A stretch of 26,794 nt of DNA from contig NC_091568.1 of the NCBI RefSeq assembly GCF_042767895.1, positions 35,277,815-35,304,608 of the forward strand, written 5' to 3'. Of this stretch, positions 1 through 9,518 are shown in pieces; positions within the stretch are counted from its first letter, which is position 1; every line of letters starts with the position of its first letter. Both the position numbers and the translations under genes were made by a program. This DNA is from Penaeus vannamei. Taxonomy: Eukaryota > Arthropoda > Malacostraca > Decapoda > Penaeidae. The notes under the pieces were generated by a model. The model searched no databases. It was not told the origin of the DNA and worked only from the letters and a program-made list of their open reading frames with translations.

Positions 1-1
1 A

Positions 2-254
2 GATCAGTAGCAACTCGAGGAGGTGTTATGGCGTCTGATTCTATTTTTGGAAAAAACAAAAAACAAAACACACGGGGTTTATTTTGATGACGTCACAAAA
101 GTCACGGATACTTTGAGCATAAGGTCGATCATTTTGGTCTCTTCAGTTTTCAAAAAAAAAAAAAAAAAAAAGGAAAATAATCATTTTTAACGGTTATATT
201 TTCACTGCACAATCACCAAAACAGACGCCATGACACTTCGAGTTGCTACTGATC
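2..254. mobile_element. Foldback / MITE-like non-autonomous DNA element
   Basis: Bases 2-37 and 222-254 are inverted copies of one another. The outer 17 bases (GATCAGTAGCAACTCGA) match perfectly, followed by a 3-base length difference and one T/C mismatch before both arms end in the same GGCGTCTG. The interior of about 185 bp is AT-rich, has no open frame of note, and carries a 20-base A run (152-171) and a perfect TGACGTCA palindrome (88-95). Small size, long terminal inverted repeats and absence of a transposase fit a miniature inverted-repeat element mobilised in trans. The right arm is followed by TA (255-256) and base 1 is A, which is compatible with a TA target duplication of Tc1/mariner type, but the left flank lies outside the window so this cannot be confirmed. 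The arms may extend further left than is visible. The family is not recognised. Confidence 0.75.
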
Positions 255-256
255 TA

Positions 257-430
257 GCCTTTCCCGTTTGTAGAGGTTACCAAGCTCGTTTTTAACAGCT
301 GTTTTGATCTACGGGTGAAATGGGCGGCCTTAGGGGAGGGCGGGGGTGGGGGTGGGGGGTGGGGGGGGTGACCAGGGGCTTAGGTGAACACTTGGCTGTA
401 ATTACAAGAGAGAGAGGTGAGGGGTTGTAT
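257..430. other. Short non-repetitive stretch with a G-rich block
   Basis: This stretch between the foldback element and the microsatellites is not tandemly repeated. It contains no credible coding frame: the reverse-strand frame spanning it (292-495) is composed of the reverse complement of the G run and of (AT)n/(GT)n repeats. Its only notable part is the G-rich block at 333-378. Confidence 0.6.
333..378 (+). other. G-quadruplex-forming motif
   Basis: Six consecutive G runs (4, 3, 5, 5, 6 and 8 bases) occur between 333 and 368, each separated by a single base, with a further G4 run at 375-378. Runs of three or more G with one-base loops are the most stable class of predicted intramolecular quadruplex. 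This is a structural prediction from sequence; no regulatory role can be assigned because no gene is visible nearby. Confidence 0.7.
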
Positions 431-459
431 ATTCTGATACATATACATTTGCATAATAT

Positions 460-504
460 ATAGACATATATATATATACATATATTTACACACACACATA
501 TATC

Positions 505-586
<82 letters not shown>

Positions 587-600
587 ATGTGTGTGTGTGT
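460..600. repeat. (AT)n-(GT)n compound microsatellite
   Basis: An imperfect AT-rich lead-in with a short CA run (488-498) passes into an uninterrupted (AT)n block (about 521-554) and then directly into (GT)n (about 554-600), interrupted only by a GCGTGTAT step near 581-588. This is a classic compound dinucleotide repeat, probably length-polymorphic. No coding content. Confidence 0.9.
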
Positions 601-648
601 ATTTCATGCATTTATATATAAATGTATATGAATAAATGAATAAATAGA

Positions 649-658
649 TTATACATAC

Positions 659-726
<68 letters not shown>

Positions 727-727
727 G

Positions 728-790
<63 letters not shown>
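649..790. repeat. (ATAC)n-(AT)n microsatellite block
   Basis: A short tetranucleotide ATAC run (about 651-670) is followed by two long (AT)n tracts (about 671-712 and 732-784) separated by a few GTAT interruptions. The AT tracts are self-complementary and could extrude as cruciforms. The preceding 601-648 is AT-rich DNA with two AATAAATG-type copies. Predicted peptides here are strings of Tyr and Ile and are spurious. Confidence 0.9.
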
Positions 791-791
<1 letters not shown>

Positions 792-1020
792 TCTCATATA
801 TTCATGTATAAATATATATGAATATAGATGAAAAAATATATGTATGTATGTATATACTGGACACACACACATATATATGTATATATATGTATGAATGTAT
901 ATATAAGAAATATGAATAATAATGATAATGATTATAATGATAATAATGATGATAATAATGATATAGTATTAATAAGAACAATAATGGTAATAACAATCAT
1001 GACAACAATGATGAGAAATA
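791..1020. repeat. Degenerate AT-rich and (AAT/GAT)n trinucleotide repeat
   Basis: From 791 to about 905 the sequence is decayed AT/GTAT repeat with a short ACAC run (861-870). From about 912 to 1016 it is an imperfect trinucleotide array mixing AAT, GAT and AAC/ACA steps. The reading frame through it (828-1046) codes mainly for Asn and Asp runs produced by the repeat and is not evidence of a gene. Confidence 0.75.
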
Positions 1021-1209
1021 GTAATACCCCGATCAGCAAGAACTGAAATAACAACCTTATCATCACAACATCATCATAATCGTGACCTTTATTATCATCG
1101 AGAAAACAACAGTTAACATAATATTGATGATAATGAGAAGAAGAAACTCAGTGCCATCGAAAAACCGAAAACATTCACAGGGACTTTGATGTGTACCACG
1201 ATCACTTGT
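1021..1209. other. Intergenic low-complexity DNA, no gene seen
   Basis: Bases 1021-1209 contain scattered TCA/ATC trinucleotides (about 1059-1080 and 1092-1100) and otherwise unremarkable AT-rich sequence. I see no splice-bounded exon, RNA gene or element here. Confidence 0.55.
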
Positions 1210-1232
1210 GCGCGCGCGCGCGCGCGCGCGCG

Positions 1233-1265
<33 letters not shown>

Positions 1266-1294
1266 TTATGCGCGTGTGTGTGTGTGGTTGTTTG
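1210..1294. repeat. (CG)n-(TG)n alternating purine-pyrimidine tract
   Basis: Roughly 24 bases of pure CG alternation (about 1210-1234) run into (TG)n (1234-1290, with GTTTATGCGC interruptions) that ends at the sequence gap. Alternating CG followed by TG is the strongest natural Z-DNA-forming context. The array stops at the gap, so its true length is unknown. The frames that appear to start here and cross the gap are artefacts. Confidence 0.9.
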
Positions 1295-1794
1295 NNNNNN
1301 NNNNNNNNNNNNNNNNNNNNNNNNNNNNNNNNNNNNNNNNNNNNNNNNNNNNNNNNNNNNNNNNNNNNNNNNNNNNNNNNNNNNNNNNNNNNNNNNNNNN
1401 NNNNNNNNNNNNNNNNNNNNNNNNNNNNNNNNNNNNNNNNNNNNNNNNNNNNNNNNNNNNNNNNNNNNNNNNNNNNNNNNNNNNNNNNNNNNNNNNNNNN
1501 NNNNNNNNNNNNNNNNNNNNNNNNNNNNNNNNNNNNNNNNNNNNNNNNNNNNNNNNNNNNNNNNNNNNNNNNNNNNNNNNNNNNNNNNNNNNNNNNNNNN
1601 NNNNNNNNNNNNNNNNNNNNNNNNNNNNNNNNNNNNNNNNNNNNNNNNNNNNNNNNNNNNNNNNNNNNNNNNNNNNNNNNNNNNNNNNNNNNNNNNNNNN
1701 NNNNNNNNNNNNNNNNNNNNNNNNNNNNNNNNNNNNNNNNNNNNNNNNNNNNNNNNNNNNNNNNNNNNNNNNNNNNNNNNNNNNNNNNNNNNNN
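1295..1794. other. Assembly gap (500 N)
   Basis: Exactly 500 N bases are present, a round number typical of a scaffold-join placeholder and not a measured gap size. The left side ends in (TG)n and the right side begins inside a C-rich minisatellite, so the break lies between two repeats. The linear relation of 1-1294 to the rest of the window therefore depends on scaffolding evidence only. Confidence 0.98.
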
Positions 1795-2335
1795 CCTTCC
1801 ACCATTCATCTACCTCCACCCCCCCCCCATGCCTTCATCCACCCTCATTTCACCCCTACCCCCCTCCACCTTCCACCATTCTTCCACCTCCACCCCCCCC
1901 CTGCCTTCATCCACCACTCTTCTGCCACCTTCATTCCACCCCTACCCCCCTCCACCTTCCCCCTCCACCCCTACCCCTCCATCTTCCACCATTCTTCCAC
2001 CTCCATTCCTCCTCCACCACCCCCCCTCCGACTTCAGCCACCACTCTTCTTCCACCTTCATTCCACCCTTACCCCCCTCCACCTTCCACCTCAATTCCCC
2101 CTCCATTCCCCCTCCTCCCCCCCCTCGCCTTCATCCACCACCCTTCTTCCACCTCCATTCCCCCTCCACCCCCCACCCCCCTCGCCTTCATCCACCATCC
2201 GTCGCTCCACCTCCACCCCTACCCCCTCCACCTTCCACCTCCACCCCTACCCCTCCACTTTCCACCCTTCTTCCACCTCCACCATCCCTCCACCCCCCCC
2301 CCCTCGCCTTCATCCACCATCCGTCGCTCCACCTC
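1795..2335. repeat. C-rich irregular minisatellite (CCACC/TTCC family)
   Basis: The + strand is almost free of G and is built from CCACCT, CATTCC and CCCCTACCCC pieces. A recurring anchor, GCCTTCATCCACC or a close variant, occurs at about 1831, 1903, 2030 (degenerate), 2127, 2184 and 2306, giving irregular modules of 57 to 127 bp. Bases 2181-2214 and 2303-2336 are a perfect 34-bp direct repeat 122 bp apart. The left end is lost in the gap. All three + frames are open because the strand lacks the bases needed for stop codons, so the Pro/Ser/His-rich translations are not evidence of a gene. Confidence 0.85.
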
Positions 2336-2425
2336 CCAAGAACGACCCCTTCGCTCCACACCTGTTCTCCGAGACCCCGCCGTCACGACCACCTACGCCA
2401 GCTGGTTAATGGAGAATCAATGCTC
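2336..2425. other. Small non-repetitive island inside repeats
   Basis: About 90 bp of balanced-composition DNA separate the C-rich minisatellite from the next CT-rich tract. It is open in more than one + frame. A weak AAG boundary lies near 2340 and a GTTAAT that could be read as a weak 5' splice site lies at about 2404, but neither is convincing and no protein family is recognised. I treat it as non-coding flanking DNA. Confidence 0.4.
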
Positions 2426-2591
2426 CCCCCTCCCCCCCACTCCCCCCCCCTCCTCCTCGTCACTTACCCTCACTGCTTCTCCCTATTTCTTCTTCCTGTT
2501 CTGTTCCTTTCATATTTTTTCTCTTTCTTTTCTTTTACATATATACATGCACACACTTACACACATTTTCTCTTTCTTTTCTTTTACATAC
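2426..2591. repeat. CT-rich tract with a 25-bp direct duplication
   Basis: After C-homopolymer-rich DNA (2426-2460) the sequence becomes T/C-rich. Bases 2517-2541 and 2566-2590 are identical 25-bp copies with a 49-bp period, the intervening part being a short ACATATAC/ACAC microsatellite. This is a local tandem duplication in simple-sequence DNA with no coding signal. Confidence 0.75.
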
Positions 2592-2807
2592 ATACACCAC
2601 ATACACGCATATAAACACATACACAAACATACAAACATAAACACACACACACACACACAAACACACACATAAACACACACACACACAAACACACACATAA
2701 ACACAAACACACACATTAACACACACATACACATGAGCATAAATACACATACACACACGCATGCACACACACGCACACACACATATATGTAAGTATATAC
2801 ATATAAA
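2592..2807. repeat. Imperfect (CA)n microsatellite
   Basis: CA repeats are interrupted at intervals by AA or TAAA (pattern ACACACAAACACACACATAAAC), passing at about 2781-2807 into TATA/ATAC sequence. The regular interruptions suggest expansion of a slightly longer unit of about 10-26 bp on top of the dinucleotide. Reverse-strand Cys/Val-rich frames through it are artefacts of (TG)n. Confidence 0.9.
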
Positions 2808-3147
2808 TTTCTTTTTCTCTCTATCTTTCCACCCTGCTTCCCCCTTCTCCTTCTCTCTTCTCAATCTTCTTATTTTCTCTACTCCTTTTGCTCTCCTTTT
2901 CTTCTCTTTTCCTTTTTCCCTCTCTCTCTCCCCCTTCTTCGCAGTTCCCTCTTCCTCGTTCTTCCATTCCCTTCTCTGTTTCTACCTCTCTTATTATTCC
3001 CTTTTTCACCTTCTCCTCTCTCCACCCTCTTTTCTTCTCTCTACCTTTTTTTTACTTCAATTTTTATTCACATTATCCCCTCTCATTCTCTTTCTTTGCG
3101 CTTCTACGTTCCCTTCTCCTTCTCCCTTCCCTTCCCTCCTTCTTTGC
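2808..3147. repeat. Polypyrimidine tract flanking array A
   Basis: About 340 bp are nearly all T and C on the + strand, with no fixed period, rich in TTCTCT, CCTTCT and CCCTTCC motifs. It leads into array A without a sharp boundary: the last part (about 3125-3155) already resembles a degraded A unit (CCCTTCC, then CTCC, then ACCAAA). It probably represents the ancestral sequence from which the A unit arose, and it could form intramolecular triplex DNA. No gene is present. Confidence 0.75.
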
Positions 3148-4149
3148 ATACCAAACCCTTCCTTTCCTACCAAACCCTTCCTTTCCTACCGAACCCTTCC
3201 TTTCCTACCGAACCCTTCCTTTCCTACCGAACCCTTCCTTTCCTACCGAACCCTTCCTTTCCTACCAACCCTTCCTTTCCTACCAAACCCTTCCTTTCCT
3301 ACCGAACCCTTCCTTTCCTACCGAACCCTTCCTTTCCTACCGAACCCTTCCTTTCCTACCGAACCCTTCCTTTCCTACCAACCCTTCCTTTCCTACCAAA
3401 CCCTTCCTTTCCTACCGAACCCTTCCTTTCCTACCGAACCCTTCCTTTCCTACCGAACCCTTCCTTTCCTGCCGAACCCTTCCTTTCCTACCGAACCCTT
3501 CCTTTCCTACCGAACCCTTCCTTTCCTACCGAACCCTTCCTTTCCTGCCAAACCCTTCCTTTCCTACCGAACCCTTCCTTTCCTACCGAACCCTTCCTTT
3601 CCTACCGAACCCTTCCTTTCCTACCGAACCCTTCCTTTCCTACCGAACCCTTCCTTTCCTACCGAACCCTTCCTTTCCTACCAAACCCTTCCTTTCCTAC
3701 CAAACCCTTCCTTTCCTACCAAACCCTTCCTTTCCTACCGAACCCTTCCTTTCCTACCGAACCCTTCCTTTCCTACCAAACCCTTCCTTTCCTACCAAAC
3801 CCTTCCTTTCCTACCGAACCCTTCCTTTCCTACCGAACCCTTCCTTTCCTACCGAACCCTTCCTTTCCTACCAAACCCTTCCTTTCCTACCGAACCCTTC
3901 CTTTCCTACCGAACCCTTCCTTTCCTACCGAACCCTTCCTTTCCTACCGAACCCTTCCTTTCCTACCGAACCCTTCCTTTCCTACCGAACCCTTCCTTTC
4001 CTACCAAACCCTTCCTTTCCTACCGAACCCTTCCTTTCCTACCGAACCCTTCCTTTCCTACCAAACCCTTCCTTTCCTACCGAACCCTTCCTTTCCTACC
4101 GAACCCTTCCTTTCCTGCCAAACCCTTCCTTTCCTACCAAACCTTTCCT

Positions 4150-4850
4150 TTCCTGCCAAACCCTTCCTTTCCTACCGAACCCTTCCTTTCCTAGCAAACC
4201 CTTCCTTTCCTGCCAAACCCTTCCTTTCCTACCAAACCCCTCCTTTCCTACCGAAGCCTTCTTTTCCTCCCAACCCTTCCTTTCCTCCCGAACCCTTCCT
4301 TTCCTGCCGAACCCTTCCTTTCCTACCGAACCCTTCCTTTCCTACCGAACCCTTCCTTTCCTACCGAACCCTTCCTTTCCTACCGAACCCTTCCTTTCCT
4401 ACCGAACCCTTCCTTTCCTACCGAACCCTTCCTTTCCTACCGAACCCTTCCTTTCCTACCGAACCCTTCCTTTCCTACCGAACCCTTCCTTTCTTACCGA
4501 ACCCTTCCTTTCCTCCCGAACCCTTCCTTTCCTGCCAACCCTTCCTTTCCTGCCAACCCTTCCTTTCCTGCCAAACCCTTCCTTTCCTACCGAACCCTTC
4601 CTTTCCTAGCAAACCCTTCCTTTCCTACCGAACCCTTCCTTTCCTACCGAACCCTTCCTTTCCTACCGAACCCTTCCTTTCTTACCGAACCCTTCCTTTC
4701 CTCCCGAACCCTTCCTTTCCTGCCAACCCTTCCTTTCCTGCCAAACCCTTCCTTTCCTACCGAACCCTTCCTTTCCTAGCAAACCCTTCCTTTCCTGCCA
4801 AACCCTTCCTTTCCTACCAAACCCTTCCTTTCCTACCGAACCCTTCCTTT
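4150..4850. repeat. Array A sub-block with rare-variant segment duplication
   Basis: Rare variants travel together: the CTAGCAAA unit occurs at 4191, 4606 and 4776, each preceded by a GCCAAA unit and an ACCGAA unit. A TTTCTTACC mutation occurs at 4494 and 4682 (188 bp apart), each followed by CCCGAA, then one or two GCCAA units, then GCCAAA, ACCGAA and AGCAAA. The same ordered string in two neighbouring places, differing by one GCCAA unit, shows recent local segment duplication with unit loss or gain. Confidence 0.8.
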
Positions 4851-6439
4851 CCTGCCAACCCTTCCTTTCCTACCAAACCCTTCCTTTCCTGCCGAACCCT
4901 TCCTTTCCTACCGAACCCTTCCTTTCCTACCGAACCCTTCCTTTCCTACCGAACCCTTCCTTTCCTACCGAACCCTTCCTTTCCTACCGAACCCTTCCTT
5001 TCCTACCGAACCCTTCCTTTCCTACCGAACCCTTCCTTTCCTACCGAACCCTTCCTTTCCTACCGAACCCTTCCTTTCCTACCGAACCCTTCCTTTCCTA
5101 CCGAACCCTTCCTTTCCTACCGAACCCTTCCTTTCCTACCGAACCCTTCCTTTCCTACCGAACCCTTCCTTTCCTACCGATCCCTTCCTTTCCTACCGAA
5201 CCCTTCCTTTCCTACCGAACCCTTCCTTTCCTGCCGAACCCTTCCTTTCCTACCGAACCCTTCCTTTCCTGCCGAACCCTTCCTTTCCTACCGAACCCTT
5301 CCTTTCCTACCGAACCCTTCCTTTCCTACCGAATCCTTCCTTTCCTACCAAACCCTTCCTTTCCTAACGAACCCTTCCTTTCCTACCGAACCCTTCCTTT
5401 CCTACCGAACCCTTCCTTTCCTGCCGAACCCTTCCTTTCCTACCGAACCCTTCCTTTCCTACCGAACCCTTCCTTTCCTACCGAACCCTTCCTTTCCTAC
5501 CGAACCCTTCCTTTCCTACCGAACCCTTCCTTTCCTACCGAACCCTTCCTTTCCTACCGAACCCTTCCTTTCCTACCGAACCCTTCCTTTCCTACCGAAC
5601 CCTTCCTTTCCTACCGAACCCTTCCTTTCCTACCGAATCCTTCCTTTCCTACCGAACCCTTCCTTTCCTACCAAACCCTTCCTTTCCTACCGAACCCTTC
5701 CTTTCCTGCCGAACCCTTCCTTTCCTGCCAACCCTTCCTTTCCTGCCAACCCTTCCTTTCCTGCCAACCCTTCCTTTCCTGCCGAACCGTTCCTTTCCTA
5801 CCGAACCCTTCCTTTCCTACGGAACCATTCCTTTCCTACCGAACCCTTCCTTTCCTACCGAACCATTCCTTTCCTACCGAACCCTTCCTTTCCTACCGAA
5901 CCCTTCCTTTCCTACCGAACCCTTCCTTTCCTACCGAACCCTTCCTTTCCTGCCGAACCCTTCCTTTCCTACCGAACCCTTCCTTTCCTACCGAACCATT
6001 CCTTTCCTACCGAACCCTTTCTTTCCTACCGAACCCTTCCTTTCCTACCGAACCCTTCCTTTCCTACCGAACCCTTCCTTTCCTACCGAACCCTTCCTTT
6101 CCTACCGAACCCTTCCTTTCCTACCGAACACTTCCTTTCCTACTGAACCCTTCCTTTCCTACCGAACCCTTCCTTTCCTACCGTACCCTTCCTTTCCTAC
6201 CGACCCCTTCCTTTCCTACCGAACCCTTCCTTTCCTACCGAACCCTTCCTTTCCTACCGAATCCTTCCTTTCCTACCAAACCCTTCCTTTCCTGCCAACC
6301 CTTCCTCTCCTACCGAAGGCTTCCTTTCCTACCGAACCCTTCCTTTCCTGCCAACCCTTCCTTTCCTACCGAACCCTTCCTTTCCTACCAAACCCTTCCT
6401 TTCCTACCAAACCCTTCCTTTCCTACCGAACCCTTCCTT

Positions 6440-6470
6440 TCCTACCGAATCTACCGAATCCTTCCTTTCC
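6440..6470. repeat. Partial-unit duplication in array A
   Basis: A CTACCGAAT piece is duplicated back to back here, giving a short, out-of-phase unit among otherwise regular 18/19-bp repeats. It is a small replication-slippage or mis-joining scar and also marks a shift in phase of the array. Confidence 0.7.
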
Positions 6471-6804
6471 TACCAAACCCTTCCTTTCCTACCAACCCTT
6501 CCTTTCCTACCAACCCTTCCTTTCCTGCCAACCCTTCCTTTCCTACCGAACCCTTCCTTTCCTACCAAACCCTTCCTTTCCTACCAAACCCTTCCTTTCC
6601 TACCGAACCCTTCCTTTCCTACCGGACCCTTCCTTTCCTACCGAATCCTTCCTTTCCTACCAAACCCTTCCTTTCCTACCAACCCTTCCTTTCCTGCCAA
6701 CCCTTCCTTTCCTGCCGAACCCTTCCTTTCCTACCGAACCCTTCCTTTCCTACCGAACCCTTCCTTTCCTACCCAACCTTTCCTTTCCTACCGAACCATT
6801 CCTT

Positions 6805-6835
6805 TCCTACCGAAAACTAACTTTACTGCCAACCC
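6805..6835. other. Non-canonical interruption in array A
   Basis: Between two normal units the sequence reads CCGAAAACTAACTTTACTGCC, which departs from the consensus at several adjacent bases. It is one of the few places in 11 kb where more than two neighbouring positions are changed, so it probably marks an old junction or a gene-conversion-resistant scar. Nothing in it suggests an inserted element. Confidence 0.6.
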
Positions 6836-8181
6836 TTCCTTTCCTACCAACCCTTCCTTTCCTACCGAACCCTTCCTTTCCTACCAAACCCTTCCTTTCC
6901 TACCAACCCTTCCTTTCCTACCGAACCCTTCCTTTCCTACCGAACCCTTCCTTTCCTACCGAACGCTTCCTTTCCTACCGAACCTTTCCTTTCCTGCCGA
7001 CCCCTTCCTTTCCTGCCAACCCTTCCTTTCCTACCAACCTTTCCTTTCCTACCGAACCCTTCCTTTCCTACCGAACCCTTCCTTTCCTACCGAACCCTTC
7101 CTTTCCTACCGAACCCTTCCTTTCCTACCGAACCCTTCCTTTCCTACCGAACCCTTCCTTTCCTGCCGAACCCTTCCTTTCCTGCCAACCCTTCCTTTCC
7201 TACCGAACCCTTCCTTTCCTACCGAACCCTTCCTTTCCTACCGAACCCTTCCTTTCCTTCCGAACCCTTCCTTTCCTACCGAACCCTTCCTTTCCTACCG
7301 AACCCTTCCTTTCCTACCGAACCCTTCCTTTCCTACCGAACCCTTCCTTTCCTACCGAACCCTTCCTTTCCTACCGAACCCTTCCTTTCCTACCGAACCC
7401 TTCCTTTCCTACCAAACCCTTCCTTTCCTACCAAACCCTTCCTTTCCTTCCGAACCCTTCCTTTCCTACCGAACCCTTCCTTTCCTACCGAACCCTTCCT
7501 TTCCTACCAACCCTTCCTTTCCTACCGAACCCTTCCTTTCCTACCGAACCCTTCCTTTCCTACCGAACCCTTCCTTTCCTACCAACCCTTCCTTTCCTAC
7601 CGAACCCTTCCTTTCCTACCGAACCCTTCCTTTCCTACCAACCCTTCCTTTCCTACCGAACCCTTCCTTTCCTACCGAACCCTTCCTTTCCTACCGAACC
7701 CTTCCTTTCCTACCGAACCCTTCCTTTCCTACCGAACCCTTCCTTTCCTACCGAACCCTTCCTTTCCTACCAACCCTTCCTTTCCTACCGAACCCTTCCT
7801 TTCCTACCGAACCCTTCCTTTCCTACCGAACCCTTCCTTTCCTACCGAACCCTTCCTTTCCTACCAAACCCTTCCTTTCCTACCGAACCCTTCCTTTCCT
7901 GCCGAACCCTTCCTTTCCTACCAACCCTTCCTTTCCTACCGAACCCTTCCTTTCCTACCGAACCCTTCCTTTCCTGCCGAACCCTTCCTTTCCTACCGAA
8001 CCCTTCCTTTCCTACCGAACCCTTCCTTTCCTACCGAACCCTTCCTTTCCTACCGAACCCTTCCTTTCCTACCGAACCCTTCCTTTCCTACCAACCCTTC
8101 CTTTCCTACCGAACCCTTCCTTTCCTCCCGAACCCTTCCTTTCCTACCGAACCCTTCCTTTCCTACCGAACCCTTCCTTTC

Positions 8182-9518
8182 CTGCCGAACCCTTCCTTTC
8201 CTGCCAACCCTTCCTTTCCTCCCGAACCCTTCCTTTCCTACCGAACCCTTCCTTTCCTACCAACCCTTCCTTTCCTACCGAACCCTTCCTTTCCTACCGA
8301 ACCCTTCCTTTCCTACCGAACCCTTCCTTTCCTACCGAACCCTTCCTTTCCTACCAACCCTTCCTTTCCTACCGAACCCTTCCTTTCCTACGGAACCCTT
8401 CCTTTCCTGCCGAACCCTTCCTTTCCTGCCAACCCTTTCTTTCCTACCGAACCCTTCCTTTGCTACCCAACCCTTCCTTTCCTACCGAACCCTTCCTTTC
8501 CTACCGAACCATTCCTTTCCTACCGATCCCTTCCTTTCCTACCGATCCCTTCCTTTCCTACCGAACCCTTCCTTTCCTACCGAACCCTTCCTTTCCTACC
8601 GAACCCTTCCTTTCCTACCAACCCTTCCTTTCCTACCGAACCCTTCCTTTCCTACCGAACCCTTCCTTTCCTACCGAACCCTTCCTTTCCTACCAACCCT
8701 TCCTTTCCTACCGAACCCTTCCTTTCCTACCGAACCCTTCCTTTCCTGCCGAACCCTTCCTTTCCTGCCAACCCTTCCTTTCCTACCGAACCCTTCCTTT
8801 CCTACCGAACCCTTCCTTTCCTACCGAACCCTTCCTTTCCTACCGAACCCTTCCTTTCCTACCAAACCCTTCCTTTCCTGCCAACCCTTCCTTTCCTACC
8901 GAACCCTTCCTTTCCTCCCGAACCCTTCCTTTCCTACCGAACCCTTCCTTTCCTACCGAACCCTTCCTTTCCTGCCGAACCCTTCCTTTCCTGGCAACCC
9001 TTCCTTTCCTACCGAACCCTTCCTTTCCTACCGAACCCTTCCTTTCCTACCGAACCCTTCCTTTCCTACCGAACCCTTCCTTTCCTACCGAACCCTTCCT
9101 TTCCTACCGAACCCTTCCTTTCCAACGAAACCCTTCCTTTCCTACCGAACCCTTCCTTTCCTACCGAACCCTTCCTTTCCTACCGAACCCTTCCTTTCCT
9201 ACCAACCCTTCCTTTCCTACCGAACCCTTCCTTTCCTACCGAACCCTTCCTTTCCTACCGAACCCTTCCTTTCCTACCGAACCCTTCCTTTCCTGCCGAA
9301 CCCTTCCTTTCCTGCCAACCCTTCCTTTCCTACCGAACCCTTCCTTTCCTACCGAACCCTTCCTTTCCTACCAACCCTTCCTTTCCTACCGAACCCTTCC
9401 TTTCCTACCGAACCCTTCCTTTCCTACCGAACCCTTCCTTTCCTACCGAACCCTTCCTTTCCTACCAACCCTTCCTTTCCTACCGAACCCTTCCTTTCCT
9501 ACCGAACCCTTCCTTTCC
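8182..9518. repeat. 225-bp higher-order repeat in array A (two copies)
   Basis: The 12-unit string from 8182 to 8406 and that from 9293 to 9517 have the same order of unit types: GCCGAA, GCCAA, two 19-bp units, ACCAA, four ACCGAA, ACCAA, two 19-bp units, and then GCCGAA again. They differ by only about two point changes (one CCCGAA and one ACGGAA unit in the left copy). Each spans 225 bp (nine 19-bp and three 18-bp units). The identical order of length variants makes chance unlikely and indicates a copied block about 1.1 kb apart. Confidence 0.8.

Noticed and set aside
2340..2404. Possible exon in the non-repetitive island
   Set aside because: Candidate splice sites (AAG acceptor, GTTAAT donor) are weak, more than one frame is open, the stretch is only about 65 bp, and there is no recognised family or neighbouring exon.
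1186..2672. Open frames spanning the N gap (407-493 residues)
   Set aside because: Most of their length is undetermined sequence, and the remainder is translated (TG)n, C-rich minisatellite and CT tracts.
3096..6146. 1016-residue Pro/Ser/Phe-rich open frame, and overlapping frames in the other two phases
   Set aside because: All three + frames are open with the same 19-residue repeat because the 19-bp unit lacks stops. There is no non-repetitive domain, no signal peptide and no frame-specific constraint, and indels of whole or partial units are tolerated.
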